A DNA stretch of 64,000 nucleotides from an uncultured Acetatifactor sp. (GTDB lineage Bacteria > Bacillota > Clostridia > Lachnospirales > Lachnospiraceae), in NCBI GenBank assembly GCA_910584865.1, contig CAJUCE010000002.1:217082-281081 (forward strand). Direction: 5' to 3'. Below, piece after piece: positions 39,551-48,546 of this stretch (position 1 is the first letter of the stretch; every line of letters begins with the position of its first letter). The translations under genes and the position numbers were made by a program. Under the pieces are notes generated by a model. It did not search any database. It had not been told where the DNA came from and saw nothing but the letters and a program-made list of their open reading frames with translations.

Positions 39551-40810
39551 ATGAGAAAAAGAAGACGCAGACAGAAAAGCTGGCAGAAGAGTTGCTTCTT
39601 TTTGCGGATGGTGTTCCTGTGCTTTCTGCTCACAGGTTGTGCAGGCAGGGAAGTGCTGGACGAGATTCCCAAAGACTTTATTTTGTCATGGGGAGAGACA
39701 GAGACGGTTTCCGAAGAGGAAGAGGAGGAGAGTTCTTCCGAGGAAGAAGAACCGGCGGAATGCTTTCTGATGGAGGAGGCTTCTTCCTTTGCCTACAAGA
39801 GCTTAAATGAGGCGGAGAGAGCCTGGTACCGGGATATGGAACGGATCCTGGGAGGCTTTCAGGAGGAAGGCGTGCTGAGCAGGACCGGGCTGGAAGGCGG
39901 GTTGGACGACACTTGTATCGACAAAGTTTTTCAGTGTGTGCTCAGTGACCATCCGGAGCTTTTCTATGTGGAAGGTTACTCCTATGTCAAGTATGCCATC
40001 GGCAATAAGATTACCGCTCTGCATTTTTCCGGAACCTATAGTATGGACCTGGAGACTGCCGTTGTCCGAAGGGAGGAAATCCGCGCTGCCGTGGAGGAGC
40101 TTGCTGCCGGGATCAGTGAAGATGCCTCCGACTACGAGAAGGTAAAATATGTGTATGAGACCCTGATCCGCAATACGGATTATGACCTGGAAGCGCCGGA
40201 CAACCAGAATATTTACTCCGTCTTTGTCCGGCATTTCAGTGTCTGCCAGGGATATGCCAAAGCTACCCAGTATCTGCTCAATTTCCTGGGTGTGGAGTGT
40301 ACGCTGGTGCTGGGGACAGTGGAATCGGGAGAGGGGCATGCATGGAACCTGGTGAAGGTGGACGGCGATTATTACTATGTGGATACCACATGGGGAGATG
40401 TATCCTACCGGACGGACGGCAGCGGGGAGAACGGGGAGATCTCCATGCCGGAGATCAATTATGATTACCTGAATGTGACCACGGAGGAGCTTCTCCGCAC
40501 CCATTCTATCGGCGGAGAGGTTCCCATGCCGCTGTGCACTGCAAAAACCGCCAATTATTATGTGCAGGAGGGGGCATTGTTCACGGCCTATGACAGGGAG
40601 CAGATGGCGGCGCTGTTTCAAAAGGCGGCCGGGAGCGGGCAAAACGACATTACGGTGAAATGTGCCGACGCCGCCTGCTATGAAGAAATTCTGAGGATTT
40701 TGATCGAAGACCAGGAGATCTTCCAATTCCTTGCGGAAGGCGAAAGCCGGATCGCCTATGCCCAGAACGAAAAACAGTTATCCTTGACATTTTGGGTGAC
40801 AAATGAATAG
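39551..40810 (+). CDS. Transglutaminase-like lipoprotein
   Basis: 419 residues. A basic N-terminus, a hydrophobic core and the lipobox LLTGC (Cys30) predict a lipid-anchored protein outside the membrane. A Glu/Ser-rich linker (about 50-75) precedes a transglutaminase-like domain with SVCQGYAKATQYLLNF, GEGHAWNLVKVDGDYYYVD and TTWGD, giving the Cys-His-Asp triad. Role at the surface is unknown. It is related in layout to the protein at 29173, so the genome keeps at least two of this kind within 11 kb. Confidence 0.88.
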   Translation: MRKRRRRQKSWQKSCFFLRMVFLCFLLTGCAGREVLDEIPKDFILSWGETETVSEEEEEESSSEEEEPAECFLMEEASSFAYKSLNEAERAWYRDMERILGGFQEEGVLSRTGLEGGLDDTCIDKVFQCVLSDHPELFYVEGYSYVKYAIGNKITALHFSGTYSMDLETAVVRREEIRAAVEELAAGISEDASDYEKVKYVYETLIRNTDYDLEAPDNQNIYSVFVRHFSVCQGYAKATQYLLNFLGVECTLVLGTVESGEGHAWNLVKVDGDYYYVDTTWGDVSYRTDGSGENGEISMPEINYDYLNVTTEELLRTHSIGGEVPMPLCTAKTANYYVQEGALFTAYDREQMAALFQKAAGSGQNDITVKCADAACYEEILRILIEDQEIFQFLAEGESRIAYAQNEKQLSLTFWVTNE

Positions 40811-40825
40811 AAGATGTGGTATAAT
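40796..40825 (+). promoter_or_regulatory. Promoter upstream of the Asp23-nusB operon
   Basis: GTGACA (40796-40801) and an extended -10 TGGTATAAT (TATAAT at 40820-40825), spacing 18. The -35 overlaps the end of the lipoprotein gene. A small inverted repeat ATGCGC/GCGCAT lies downstream near 40864-40879. Confidence 0.7.
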
Positions 40826-40915
40826 GTTGACTCAAAGAGCATTGAGACAACTTTTGATTCCATATGCGCTGACGCGCATGAAATTAGGGTATACTGAAAA
40901 TATTATAGTGAGATA

Positions 40916-41068
40916 AGAAAAGAGGTAACGGAAGCATAATTGCGGAACTGGAAACAGCAATTATGCTTACGGGACCTCGGAGGATTTACGGACGAATGTA
41001 TTTGTCGGCCGGAAATTCTCCGCAGAAAAGAGGTAACGGAAGCATAATTGCGGAACTGGAATAGGAGG
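40916..41068 (+). promoter_or_regulatory. Structured leader with 38-bp direct repeat before the Asp23 gene (copy B)
   Basis: A 38-bp sequence is present twice without change, at 40916-40953 and 41024-41061. In the first copy AAGCATAATTGC (40932-40943) pairs with GCAATTATGCTT (40957-40968), with an outer GAGGT/ACCTC. A second stem joins 40979-40991 and 41009-41021 (13 pairs, one mismatch, one G-U) and shares sequence with the leader of the BMC-T gene. The second copy of the 38-mer runs into the ribosome site AGGAGG. Confidence 0.75.
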
Positions 41069-41074
41069 TTATAC

Positions 41075-41449
41075 ATGGAAAGGGAAAAGGAGAACAGTAC
41101 AGTATTGAGAGAGGCGGAGAAAGTCGGCGTGGTTCAGATTGCCGATGATGTGGTGGCAACGATCGCGTCCCTGGCGGCCACGGAGGTGGAGGGCGTCAGC
41201 TCTCTGGCCGGGAATATTACAAATGAACTGATCAGCAAGGTCGGCGTGAAGAAGCTGTTCAAATCCGTGCGTGTGACCGTGGAAGAGCGGAATGTAAAAG
41301 TAGATCTGGCACTGATTATGGAATATGGGTACGGGATTCCGGCAACATGCCATCAGGTACAGGCCAAGGTCAAGGCGGCCATTGAAAATATGACGGGATT
41401 AGGCTGCAGCGATGTAAACATCCGCATTGCAGGCGTAAAGGTTAGGTAA
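41075..41449 (+). CDS. Asp23/Gls24-family protein
   Basis: 124 residues from ATG 41075 with AGGAGG at 41063. Family segments are GVVQIADDVVATIASLAATE at the start, GVSSLAG and VKVDLALIMEYGYGIPATCH; the C-terminus (LGCSDVNIRIAGVKV) is also typical. These proteins are linked to envelope or alkaline stress and are often just before nusB in Clostridia. An earlier ATG at 41048 lies inside the repeated leader and is unlikely. Confidence 0.93.
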   Translation: MEREKENSTVLREAEKVGVVQIADDVVATIASLAATEVEGVSSLAGNITNELISKVGVKKLFKSVRVTVEERNVKVDLALIMEYGYGIPATCHQVQAKVKAAIENMTGLGCSDVNIRIAGVKVR

Positions 41450-41458
41450 ATATACACG

Positions 41459-41866
41459 ATGGGACGACACGAGCAGAGGGAACAGATATTCAGACTTTTG
41501 TTTCAGGTGGAATTTCATACTTCGGATGAAATGCCGAGACAGATGAGGCTGTTTCTGGAAGACAATGAAGAGATCGGAAGCCAGAAGGACGCTGATTATA
41601 TAGAGAGTCGCTGTCAGAAAATACGGGAGAAGATCCCGGAGATAGACAGACTCATCGACGACAACACAGTAGGCTGGGAGACTTCCCGTATGGGGAAAGT
41701 GGAACTGGCCGTACTGCGTCTGGCTGTCTATGAAATGCGTTACGATGAGGACATTCCTGCCGGGGTGGCCATCGACGAGGCGGTAGAGATTGCGAAAAAA
41801 TACGGTCAGGAGAATGCGGGCGGTTTCGTGAATGCCATTCTGGCCAAAATCGTAAAATTAGGATAG
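41459..41866 (+). CDS. nusB: Transcription antitermination protein NusB
   Basis: 135 residues, full length. MGRHEQREQIFRLLFQVEF and the C-terminal DEAVEIAKKYGQENAGGFVN are characteristic. NusB with NusE binds boxA in rRNA leaders and prevents early termination. It follows the Asp23 gene by 9 bp and has only a weak ribosome site, suggesting coupled translation. Confidence 0.95.
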   Translation: MGRHEQREQIFRLLFQVEFHTSDEMPRQMRLFLEDNEEIGSQKDADYIESRCQKIREKIPEIDRLIDDNTVGWETSRMGKVELAVLRLAVYEMRYDEDIPAGVAIDEAVEIAKKYGQENAGGFVNAILAKIVKLG

Positions 41867-41887
41867 CTGTCTGCTTTTTTGGCAGTC

Positions 41888-43159
41888 ATGAGACGGGTGA
41901 TTGAGATTCGGAATGTTTATACCGTAGGACAATTGAATTCTTATATTAAAAATATGTTCACGCAGGATTATCTTTTGCGGAGCCTCTATGTCAAAGGCGA
42001 GGTGAGCAACTGCAAATATCACTCCTCCGGTCATATTTATTTTACGTTGAAGGATTCCAAAGGGACCATAAGCTGCGTGATGTTTGCGGGCAGCCGTGCA
42101 GGTCTCTCTTTTCGTATGTCTGAGGGACAGCAGGTGATCGTAGGAGGAACTGTTGACGTATATCAGAGGGACGGAAAATATCAGCTGTACGCGAAAGAAA
42201 TTCTTCTGGACGGCAGCGGCATGCTGTATGAGAGATTCGAGCAGCTCAAGAGAGAGCTGGAAGAGTGCGGTATGTTTGCGGCACAATATAAAAGGCCCAT
42301 TCCCAGGTTTATCCGTACCTTGGGCGTGGTAACTGCGGATACCGGAGCGGCCGTGCGGGATATCATCCAGATCGCAGGCAGGAGAAATCCTTATGTCCAG
42401 ATTATCCTCTATCCGGCCATCGTACAGGGAGCCGGGGCAGTACCCAGTATCGTCAGGGGAATCCGCGCCCTGGAGGCGCTGGGGGTGGATGTGATGATCG
42501 TAGGCCGGGGCGGCGGTTCCATAGAGGATCTGTGGGCTTTCAATGAGAGAGAGGTGGCGCAGGCGGTATTCGACTGCCCGGTGCCGGTGATCTCTGCCGT
42601 GGGACATGAAACGGATACGACGATTATCGACTTCGTGGCGGATCTGAGGGCGCCTACGCCCTCTGCGGCGGCAGAGCTGGCGGTGACGGATTTCCGCGAG
42701 ATCCTGGGCGGATTGTACGCCCGCCAGGAGGCATTGAACCGGCTGATGCAGCAGCGGATCCAGGAAGCGCGGGAGAAAAGCCGGCATATGGCTCTCTTGA
42801 TGAGGGTGGTGAGTCCTGTGGGCCGGATCCGGGAGGAGAGGACGACACTGATTTCGGCCCAGGAGCGTTTGCAGGAGAGGATGAAGCGTTTGCTGGAAAA
42901 GAGGCGCCATACTTTGGCTCTTTATATCGAGCGAATGCGGGGACTTTCTCCTTTGGAGAAGCTAAACAGCGGATTTTCCTATGTGGAAAATGAACAGGGG
43001 AAGAATATCGCTTCCGTGGAACAGGTGGAGACAGGACAGGAGCTCCGGATCTTCGTGCGGGACGGCATCATCAGGGCGAAAGTGACGGCAGCGGAAGGAA
43101 ATGAGGAGCTGCCATTCGGAGAGAGAGGCCCGAAGGAAGAAGAGCCGTGCAAAGCGTAG
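41888..43159 (+). CDS. xseA: Exodeoxyribonuclease VII large subunit
   Basis: 423 residues from ATG 41888; TTG 41879 is an alternative, and neither has a strong site. The N-terminal OB-fold (YTVGQLNSYIKNMFTQDYLL, GEVSNCKYHSSGHIYFTLKD) and the catalytic part (ALGVDVMIVGRGGGSIEDLW, SAVGHETDTTIIDFVADLRA) are complete. With XseB it degrades single-stranded DNA to short oligonucleotides. Its last 65 bases lie in a 70-bp tandem duplication that continues past the stop. Confidence 0.93.
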   Translation: MRRVIEIRNVYTVGQLNSYIKNMFTQDYLLRSLYVKGEVSNCKYHSSGHIYFTLKDSKGTISCVMFAGSRAGLSFRMSEGQQVIVGGTVDVYQRDGKYQLYAKEILLDGSGMLYERFEQLKRELEECGMFAAQYKRPIPRFIRTLGVVTADTGAAVRDIIQIAGRRNPYVQIILYPAIVQGAGAVPSIVRGIRALEALGVDVMIVGRGGGSIEDLWAFNEREVAQAVFDCPVPVISAVGHETDTTIIDFVADLRAPTPSAAAELAVTDFREILGGLYARQEALNRLMQQRIQEAREKSRHMALLMRVVSPVGRIREERTTLISAQERLQERMKRLLEKRRHTLALYIERMRGLSPLEKLNSGFSYVENEQGKNIASVEQVETGQELRIFVRDGIIRAKVTAAEGNEELPFGERGPKEEEPCKA

Positions 43160-43233
43160 CCTGGAAGGAAACGAGGATCTACTGTTCGGAGAGAGGTCCG
43201 GAGGAAGAAGAGGAGCCGTGCAAAGTGCAGCCT
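43093..43233 (+). repeat. 70-bp tandem duplication across the xseA stop
   Basis: Copy 1 (43093-43162) and copy 2 (43163-43233, one base longer) are about 85-90% alike by eye. A third partial copy begins at 43234. Copy 1 holds the xseA stop codon; copy 2 is outside the gene. The extra base means that the copies are not kept for coding. Confidence 0.75.
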
Positions 43234-43291
43234 GGAAGGAAATGAGGAAGGGCTTTCGGCGGTGCGGGAAAGGAAAAGGCAGGAGCGGAGA

Positions 43292-43525
43292 ATGGGTGAG
43301 GAGAAGAAGGAACTGAGCCTGGAGGAGAACTTTGCCAGGCTGGAGGAGATCATAGAACGTCTGGGAGAGGAGATTGCTCTGGAAGAAGCCTTCCGGGTCT
43401 ATGGAGAGGGAATGGCGGTCTTAAAGCAATGTAACGAGCAGATAGACAGAGTGGAAAAGCAGGTGCTGAAGATGAGTGCGGAAGGGCAGCTGGAGGAGTT
43501 TGAGCATGGATACGAGGGAATTTGA
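43292..43525 (+). CDS. xseB: Exodeoxyribonuclease VII small subunit
   Basis: 77 residues from ATG 43292 (AGGAG at 43281). LEENFARLEEIIERL and EEAFRVYGEGMAVLKQCNEQ are the family helices. It pairs with XseA. It overlaps the ispA gene by 20 bp. The frame from 43262 adds a basic start without support. Confidence 0.93.
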   Translation: MGEEKKELSLEENFARLEEIIERLGEEIALEEAFRVYGEGMAVLKQCNEQIDRVEKQVLKMSAEGQLEEFEHGYEGI

Positions 43526-44450
43526 AAGCAGGCTGGAAGAAGCTACAAAAATAGCCGGGGAGGCAGTGCTCCGCCATCTTCCGGAGGAGGCAGGGCAGCA
43601 GAGCCGGCTGACGGAGGCCATGAATTACAGCATCACGGCAGGGGGGAAAAGACTGCGCCCCATATTGATGCTGGAGACATATAAAATGTGCGGAGGCTGC
43701 GACGGGGAACTGATCGGTTTCTTTATGGCGGCTATTGAGATGATCCATACGTATTCTCTGGTACACGATGATCTGCCGGCCATGGACAATGACCGGTACC
43801 GCAGGGGCAGAGAGACCACATGGTATGTGTATGGAGATGCCATGGGAATTCTGGCCGGAGACGGGCTGCTGAATTACGCTTTCGAGACAGCACTGAAAGC
43901 GCCGGAATATTGTTTGAAAAAAGATGATATAACGAATGAAGAGAAACTGGAGATATCAGGAAGAATATGGCGGGCACTGTCGGTATTGTCCCGGAAAGCC
44001 GGAATTTACGGCATGATCGGAGGACAGGCTGTGGATATTATGACTCAGGGCCGGGAGGACGAGGAATTGCTGACAGAGACGCTTCTGTTCATTCATGAGC
44101 ACAAAACGGCGGCTCTGATAGAGGCGGCCATGATGACGGGGGCGATTCTGGCAGGAGCCGGCGAGAGACAGATTCAGGAAATCGAGAAGTGTGCCAGGAA
44201 TATCGGGCTTGCATTTCAGATTCAGGATGATATTCTGGATGTGACGGGGGACAGCCGGGAGCTGGGGAAGAGCATCGGCAGCGATGCCTGCAACCGGAAG
44301 GCCACCTATGTCAATCTGAAGGGGCTTAAGCAGTCGGGGGAGGATGTGGAGGCATTATCACGGGAAGCGGCGGCGATTCTGGACGGCTTCGAGGGAGAAC
44401 ACGGGTTTCTGCAGGAGTTGATTCTGAACCTGATATACAGACGCAAATGA
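43506..44450 (+). CDS. ispA: Polyprenyl (farnesyl-type) diphosphate synthase
   Basis: 314 residues. First Asp-rich motif in LVHDDLPAMDNDRYRRG and second in IQDDILDVTGD, with GGKRLRPILML before them, are typical. It joins isopentenyl diphosphate to allylic diphosphates, giving geranyl or farnesyl diphosphate for later isoprenoids. ATG 43506 overlaps xseB; GGAGG at 43491. A roughly 10-residue insertion near KKDDITNEEKLE makes it slightly longer than many homologues. Confidence 0.92.
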   Translation: MDTREFESRLEEATKIAGEAVLRHLPEEAGQQSRLTEAMNYSITAGGKRLRPILMLETYKMCGGCDGELIGFFMAAIEMIHTYSLVHDDLPAMDNDRYRRGRETTWYVYGDAMGILAGDGLLNYAFETALKAPEYCLKKDDITNEEKLEISGRIWRALSVLSRKAGIYGMIGGQAVDIMTQGREDEELLTETLLFIHEHKTAALIEAAMMTGAILAGAGERQIQEIEKCARNIGLAFQIQDDILDVTGDSRELGKSIGSDACNRKATYVNLKGLKQSGEDVEALSREAAAILDGFEGEHGFLQELILNLIYRRK

Positions 44451-44468
44451 TGCGGAAACGGAAAGGAT

Positions 44469-46340
44469 ATGGTGGATATGTTTCTGGAAACCATAGAACA
44501 GGCAAATGATATCAAGAAGATAAAAAAGGAAGATTTGAACGCCCTGGCAGCGGAGATCAGGGAATTTCTGATCCGGACGATCAGTGTGACAGGCGGACAT
44601 CTGGGCTCCAATCTGGGGGCCGTGGAATTGACCATGGCGCTGCATCTTAGTTTGAATCTGCCGGAGGATAAGATTATCTGGGATGTGGGTCATCAGTCTT
44701 ACACTCATAAAATTCTCACCGGGCGAAAGGAAGGTTTTTCTTCTTTGCGCCAGTTTCATGGGCTTAGCGGTTTTCCGAAACGAAAAGAAAGCGAATGCGA
44801 TGTCTTCGATACGGGGCACAGCTCAACCTCTATTTCCGCAGGTCTGGGGTTGGTGAAGGCCAGAGATATCACGGGCGGGAAGCAGACCATTGTGTCTGTC
44901 ATCGGCGACGGATCCCTCACAGGCGGCATGGCTTATGAGGCTTTGAACAATGCTTCCAAGCAGGAGACCAATTTTATCATTATCTTAAATGACAATAATA
45001 TGTCCATTTCCGAAAATGTGGGCGGTGTGTCCAAGTATCTGAATAATATCCGTACTGCTTCCAGCTATCTGGATCTGAAAAAAGGAATTTATAATGCGCT
45101 GCAGGGAACCAAGAGAGGCGACAGTACCATCAACCGGATCCGCAGGGCAAAGAGCAGCTTTAAACAGCTGGTGATCCCGGGCATGCTGTTTGAGGACATG
45201 GGGATTACGTATCTGGGGCCGGTGGACGGTCATGATATTTCCTCTATGGTGTCGGTGATCAATGATGCCAAGCGGGTGGAGGGGCCGGTGATGATCCACG
45301 TACTGACCCAGAAGGGCCGGGGATATCGTCCGGCGGAGCGGCATCCGGCCAGATTTCACGGGGCGGAGCCCTTTGACATTGAGACCGGCATTCCCTCCCA
45401 TCCCAGAACCGTGGCAAACTATACGGATATTTTTTCCACGGTGATGTGCAAGCTTGGGCAGCGGGATGAAAAAATCGTGGCCATTACCGCGGCCATGCCT
45501 GACGGAACGGGGCTGAAGCGCTTTCACAATATGTATCCTGACCGCTTTTTTGACGTCGGGATCGCGGAGGAGCACGCGGTTACCTTTGCGGCAGGATTGG
45601 CGGCAGGAGGGATGAAGCCCATCGTAGCGGTGTATTCTTCCTTTCTGCAGAGAGCTTATGACCAGATTTTACATGATGTCTGTATCCAGAACCTGCCGGT
45701 GGTATTTGCCATAGACAGGGCAGGGCTGGTGGGCAGCGACGGGGAGACCCATCAGGGGATTTTTGATTATACATACCTGACCGGTATTCCGAATATGCAT
45801 GTCTGCGCGCCCAAGAATAAATGGGAATTGTCCGATATGATGAAATTTGCGGTGGGTCTGGGAAAGCCCATAGCAGTGCGCTACCCGAGAGGGACGGCCT
45901 ATGCGGGATTGAAGGAGTACAGGGCGGAGGTGGAACTGGGCAGGGCGGAATGGATCTACCGGGAGCGGGAGATCGCGCTGTTCGCCGTGGGCAGTATGGT
46001 AAAGACGGCGGAAAGGGTGCGGGATGCGCTGAAGGAGAAGGGCTTCGCTGTGAGCCTGATCAATGCCCGCTTTGTGAAGCCCATCGACGAGACGGCGGTG
46101 GAGGAAGCCTGCAGAGATCATGAGCTGATCGTGACTATGGAGGAGAATGTGGCCTGCGGTGGTTATGGGGAGAAGGTGCTGGACTATATGAACCGGCAGG
46201 GACTTGGGAACCGGCTGCTCACCGTGGCGCTTCCGGACGCCTATGTGGAACATGGCAATGTAGAGCTGCTGAAGGCGGAAATCGGCATCGACGCGAAGGG
46301 GATTGCAGACAGAATTTGCGGTATAATGGGGGGCAAATGA
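44469..46340 (+). CDS. dxs: 1-deoxy-D-xylulose-5-phosphate synthase
   Basis: 623 residues, complete. The thiamine diphosphate motif GDGSLTGGMAYEALNNA, an early GHQSYTHKILTGR, the pyrimidine-domain DVGIAEEHAVTFAAGLA and the C-terminal transketolase domain are seen. It makes DXP from pyruvate and glyceraldehyde 3-phosphate, the first step of the MEP isoprenoid route that feeds IspA next door. It overlaps the tlyA gene by 4 bp. Confidence 0.96.
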   Translation: MVDMFLETIEQANDIKKIKKEDLNALAAEIREFLIRTISVTGGHLGSNLGAVELTMALHLSLNLPEDKIIWDVGHQSYTHKILTGRKEGFSSLRQFHGLSGFPKRKESECDVFDTGHSSTSISAGLGLVKARDITGGKQTIVSVIGDGSLTGGMAYEALNNASKQETNFIIILNDNNMSISENVGGVSKYLNNIRTASSYLDLKKGIYNALQGTKRGDSTINRIRRAKSSFKQLVIPGMLFEDMGITYLGPVDGHDISSMVSVINDAKRVEGPVMIHVLTQKGRGYRPAERHPARFHGAEPFDIETGIPSHPRTVANYTDIFSTVMCKLGQRDEKIVAITAAMPDGTGLKRFHNMYPDRFFDVGIAEEHAVTFAAGLAAGGMKPIVAVYSSFLQRAYDQILHDVCIQNLPVVFAIDRAGLVGSDGETHQGIFDYTYLTGIPNMHVCAPKNKWELSDMMKFAVGLGKPIAVRYPRGTAYAGLKEYRAEVELGRAEWIYREREIALFAVGSMVKTAERVRDALKEKGFAVSLINARFVKPIDETAVEEACRDHELIVTMEENVACGGYGEKVLDYMNRQGLGNRLLTVALPDAYVEHGNVELLKAEIGIDAKGIADRICGIMGGK

Positions 46341-47221
46341 AGGAGAGATTGGATGTGATCCTGGTAAAGCGGGGCTATGCGGCGTCTCGGGAGAAGGCGA
46401 AAGCCATGATTGTATCGGGAAATGTCTATGTGGACGGGCAGGAGGCGCGTAAGGCAGGAACTTTTCTGGACGAGCAGGCGGATGGGCTGGAAGTGCGGGG
46501 GGATGTGCTCCCTTATGTGAGCAGGGGCGGGCTGAAGCTGGAGAAAGCGGTGAGACAGTGGGGGATTGTCATGGAAGGAAAGGTCTGTATGGATATCGGG
46601 GCTTCCACGGGAGGATTCACGGACTGTATGCTGCAAAACGGGGCTGCCAGGGTATATGCGGTGGACGCGGGACGGGAACAGCTGGCGCAGAAACTTAGAG
46701 AAGACGAAAGAGTAGTCTGCATGGAGGAGACGAATTTCAGATATATGGCGCCGGAGGAGATCGGAGAGAAGCTGGATTTTATCAGTGCGGACGTGTCCTT
46801 TATCTCTTTGACTAAGGTGCTGATTCCTGCCAGGGAACTGCTGGGGACGGGGGGAGAGATGGTATGCCTGATCAAACCGCAGTTTGAGGCTGGCAGGGAG
46901 AAGGTGGGGAAAAAGGGTGTGGTGAGGGATAGCCGGATTCGATGTGAGGTGATGGCGAAAATCGTGGATTATGCGGACATGATCGGTTTCACCGTATCGG
47001 GACTGGACTATTCGCCGGTGAGAGGGCCGGAGGGAAATATTGAATATCTGCTGTATCTGCACAAAGACAAGACCGAGGAGGAAATTGCAGGGCTTTCGGA
47101 ACGGGAAGCAGAGGCGGCGCTTGAGGTATTGAGGGCGGAAGCAGGGGGACTTTCCTGCACCCCCGGGTGGAAGGCGCTGATTGCAAAAGTGGCGGAGGAA
47201 TCCGTCAGGGGGACAGAATAA
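46337..47221 (+). CDS. tlyA: TlyA-family RNA methyltransferase
   Basis: 294 residues. An S4 RNA-binding domain (about 1-60: ERLDVILVKRGYAASREKAK) precedes a FtsJ-like methyltransferase domain with the SAM site VCMDIGASTGGFTDCMLQNG and LDFISADVSFISLTK. TlyA proteins 2'-O-methylate rRNA (C1409 and C1920 in mycobacteria); clostridial forms are often called hemolysins by mistake. ATGA overlap with dxs. Confidence 0.92.
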   Translation: MKERLDVILVKRGYAASREKAKAMIVSGNVYVDGQEARKAGTFLDEQADGLEVRGDVLPYVSRGGLKLEKAVRQWGIVMEGKVCMDIGASTGGFTDCMLQNGAARVYAVDAGREQLAQKLREDERVVCMEETNFRYMAPEEIGEKLDFISADVSFISLTKVLIPARELLGTGGEMVCLIKPQFEAGREKVGKKGVVRDSRIRCEVMAKIVDYADMIGFTVSGLDYSPVRGPEGNIEYLLYLHKDKTEEEIAGLSEREAEAALEVLRAEAGGLSCTPGWKALIAKVAEESVRGTE

Positions 47222-48078
47222 TGGCAGGAGGGGATATGAAGCATTTTCTGGTGTATGTCAATCGATATAAAGACAGGGATCTGTTGATGACCAGGCGGAT
47301 TTCGGATTTCCTTCGGCTGAAAGGACAGCGTGTCACTGTAAAGACAGTGGGGGGAGAAGAGGAAGGAAGCAGCGAGGATTTTCCCCGGAATATAGACTGT
47401 ATGCTTGTTCTGGGTGGGGATGGCACCGTGCTGCAGGCCGCCAGAGAGACGAAGGCAGGGGGAATTCCCATTATCGGCGTCAATCTGGGGACGCTGGGCT
47501 ATATGACGGAGATTGAGCCGGCCAATCTGGAGGAAGCCCTGGAGCGGCTGCTGGAGGGGGATTATATCCAGGAGAGGCGTATGATGCTGGACGGCAGGGT
47601 GTGTTTTGCAAACGGCGCTACCCGGGAGGGCTGGGCCCTGAATGACATCGTGATATCACGCAGCGGTTCGTTGCAGATTATCCGGTTCCACATCTATGTA
47701 AACGGCCAGTTTCTGAATCGTTATCATGCGGACGGCATGATTGTTACCACGCCTACCGGTTCTACGGGTTATAATTTGTCGGCAGGGGGGCCGCTGGTGG
47801 AGCCGGGGGCGGAATTGATCATGCTGACGCCTATCTGTCCCCATTCTCTGAATCAGAGGAGCATCATCCTCTCTCCGGAAGACACCATTGAGATCGAGAT
47901 ACCGGCATGCCGGGAGGGCAGGCCTCAGACCCTGGAAGTGAATTTCGACGGAAGCCTGGTGATGCCTTTGCGGACAGGAGATAAGATCCGTATTGTACGA
48001 TCGGAGAAAGCGACGGAATTTATCAGATTGAATCAGGTAAGTTTTCTGGAAGTACTGCACAGGAAGATGGAGGAATAG
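47221..48078 (+). CDS. nadK: NAD kinase
   Basis: 285 residues from ATG 47221, which overlaps the tlyA stop by one base. ATG 47236 (MKHFLVYVNRYKDRD) fits the usual family start and follows AGGAGGGG, so it may be the real one. Motifs are VLGGDGTVLQAA, ALNDIVISRSG and PTGSTGYNLSAGGPLV. It phosphorylates NAD to NADP. Confidence 0.93.
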   Translation: MAGGDMKHFLVYVNRYKDRDLLMTRRISDFLRLKGQRVTVKTVGGEEEGSSEDFPRNIDCMLVLGGDGTVLQAARETKAGGIPIIGVNLGTLGYMTEIEPANLEEALERLLEGDYIQERRMMLDGRVCFANGATREGWALNDIVISRSGSLQIIRFHIYVNGQFLNRYHADGMIVTTPTGSTGYNLSAGGPLVEPGAELIMLTPICPHSLNQRSIILSPEDTIEIEIPACREGRPQTLEVNFDGSLVMPLRTGDKIRIVRSEKATEFIRLNQVSFLEVLHRKMEE

Positions 48079-48090
48079 CAGACAGGGATT

Positions 48091-48546
48091 ATGAAAAAGA
48101 GCAGACATGGTAAAATAATCGAGATTATCAGGCGTGTTGATGTGGGAACCCAGGAAGAACTGGCAAAGCGGCTGAAGGAGGAGGGATTCTCCGTGACACA
48201 GGCCACAGTGTCCAGGGATATCAGGGAGCTGAAGCTTTCCAAGATGTCCACGGAGTCCGGGGGTCAGAAGTACATATATCTGGAACAGGGCGATCAGGTG
48301 GAGAATAAATATATTTATGTGCTGCGGGAAGCCTATTTATCATGCGAGGCGGCCTCGAATATCTTGGTGCTGAAAACGGTGTCAGGCATGGCTATGGCGG
48401 CTGCGGCAGCCCTGGATGCGCTGAAATTTCCGGAGATTGTGGGAAGCATAGCCGGAGACGATACGATATTCATAGCGGCTCATACGTCGGAAGAAGCGGG
48501 CCTTCTGGCGGACAAGATAGGCAGGAAGTGTGAGAAGGATTTCTAG
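48091..48546 (+). CDS. argR: Arginine repressor ArgR
   Basis: 151 residues. N-terminal winged helix (TQEELAKRLKEEGFSVTQAT, SRDIRELKLSK) and C-terminal oligomerisation domain with the arginine-contact SIAGDDTIFIAA. It usually controls arginine synthesis and degradation; its place between nadK and recN is a conserved Firmicutes order rather than a sign of a local target. Confidence 0.93.
   Translation: MKKSRHGKIIEIIRRVDVGTQEELAKRLKEEGFSVTQATVSRDIRELKLSKMSTESGGQKYIYLEQGDQVENKYIYVLREAYLSCEAASNILVLKTVSGMAMAAAAALDALKFPEIVGSIAGDDTIFIAAHTSEEAGLLADKIGRKCEKDF

Noticed and set aside
46337..47221. Hemolysin
   Set aside because: The S4 plus FtsJ-like layout is that of an rRNA methyltransferase; the hemolysin name is historical.
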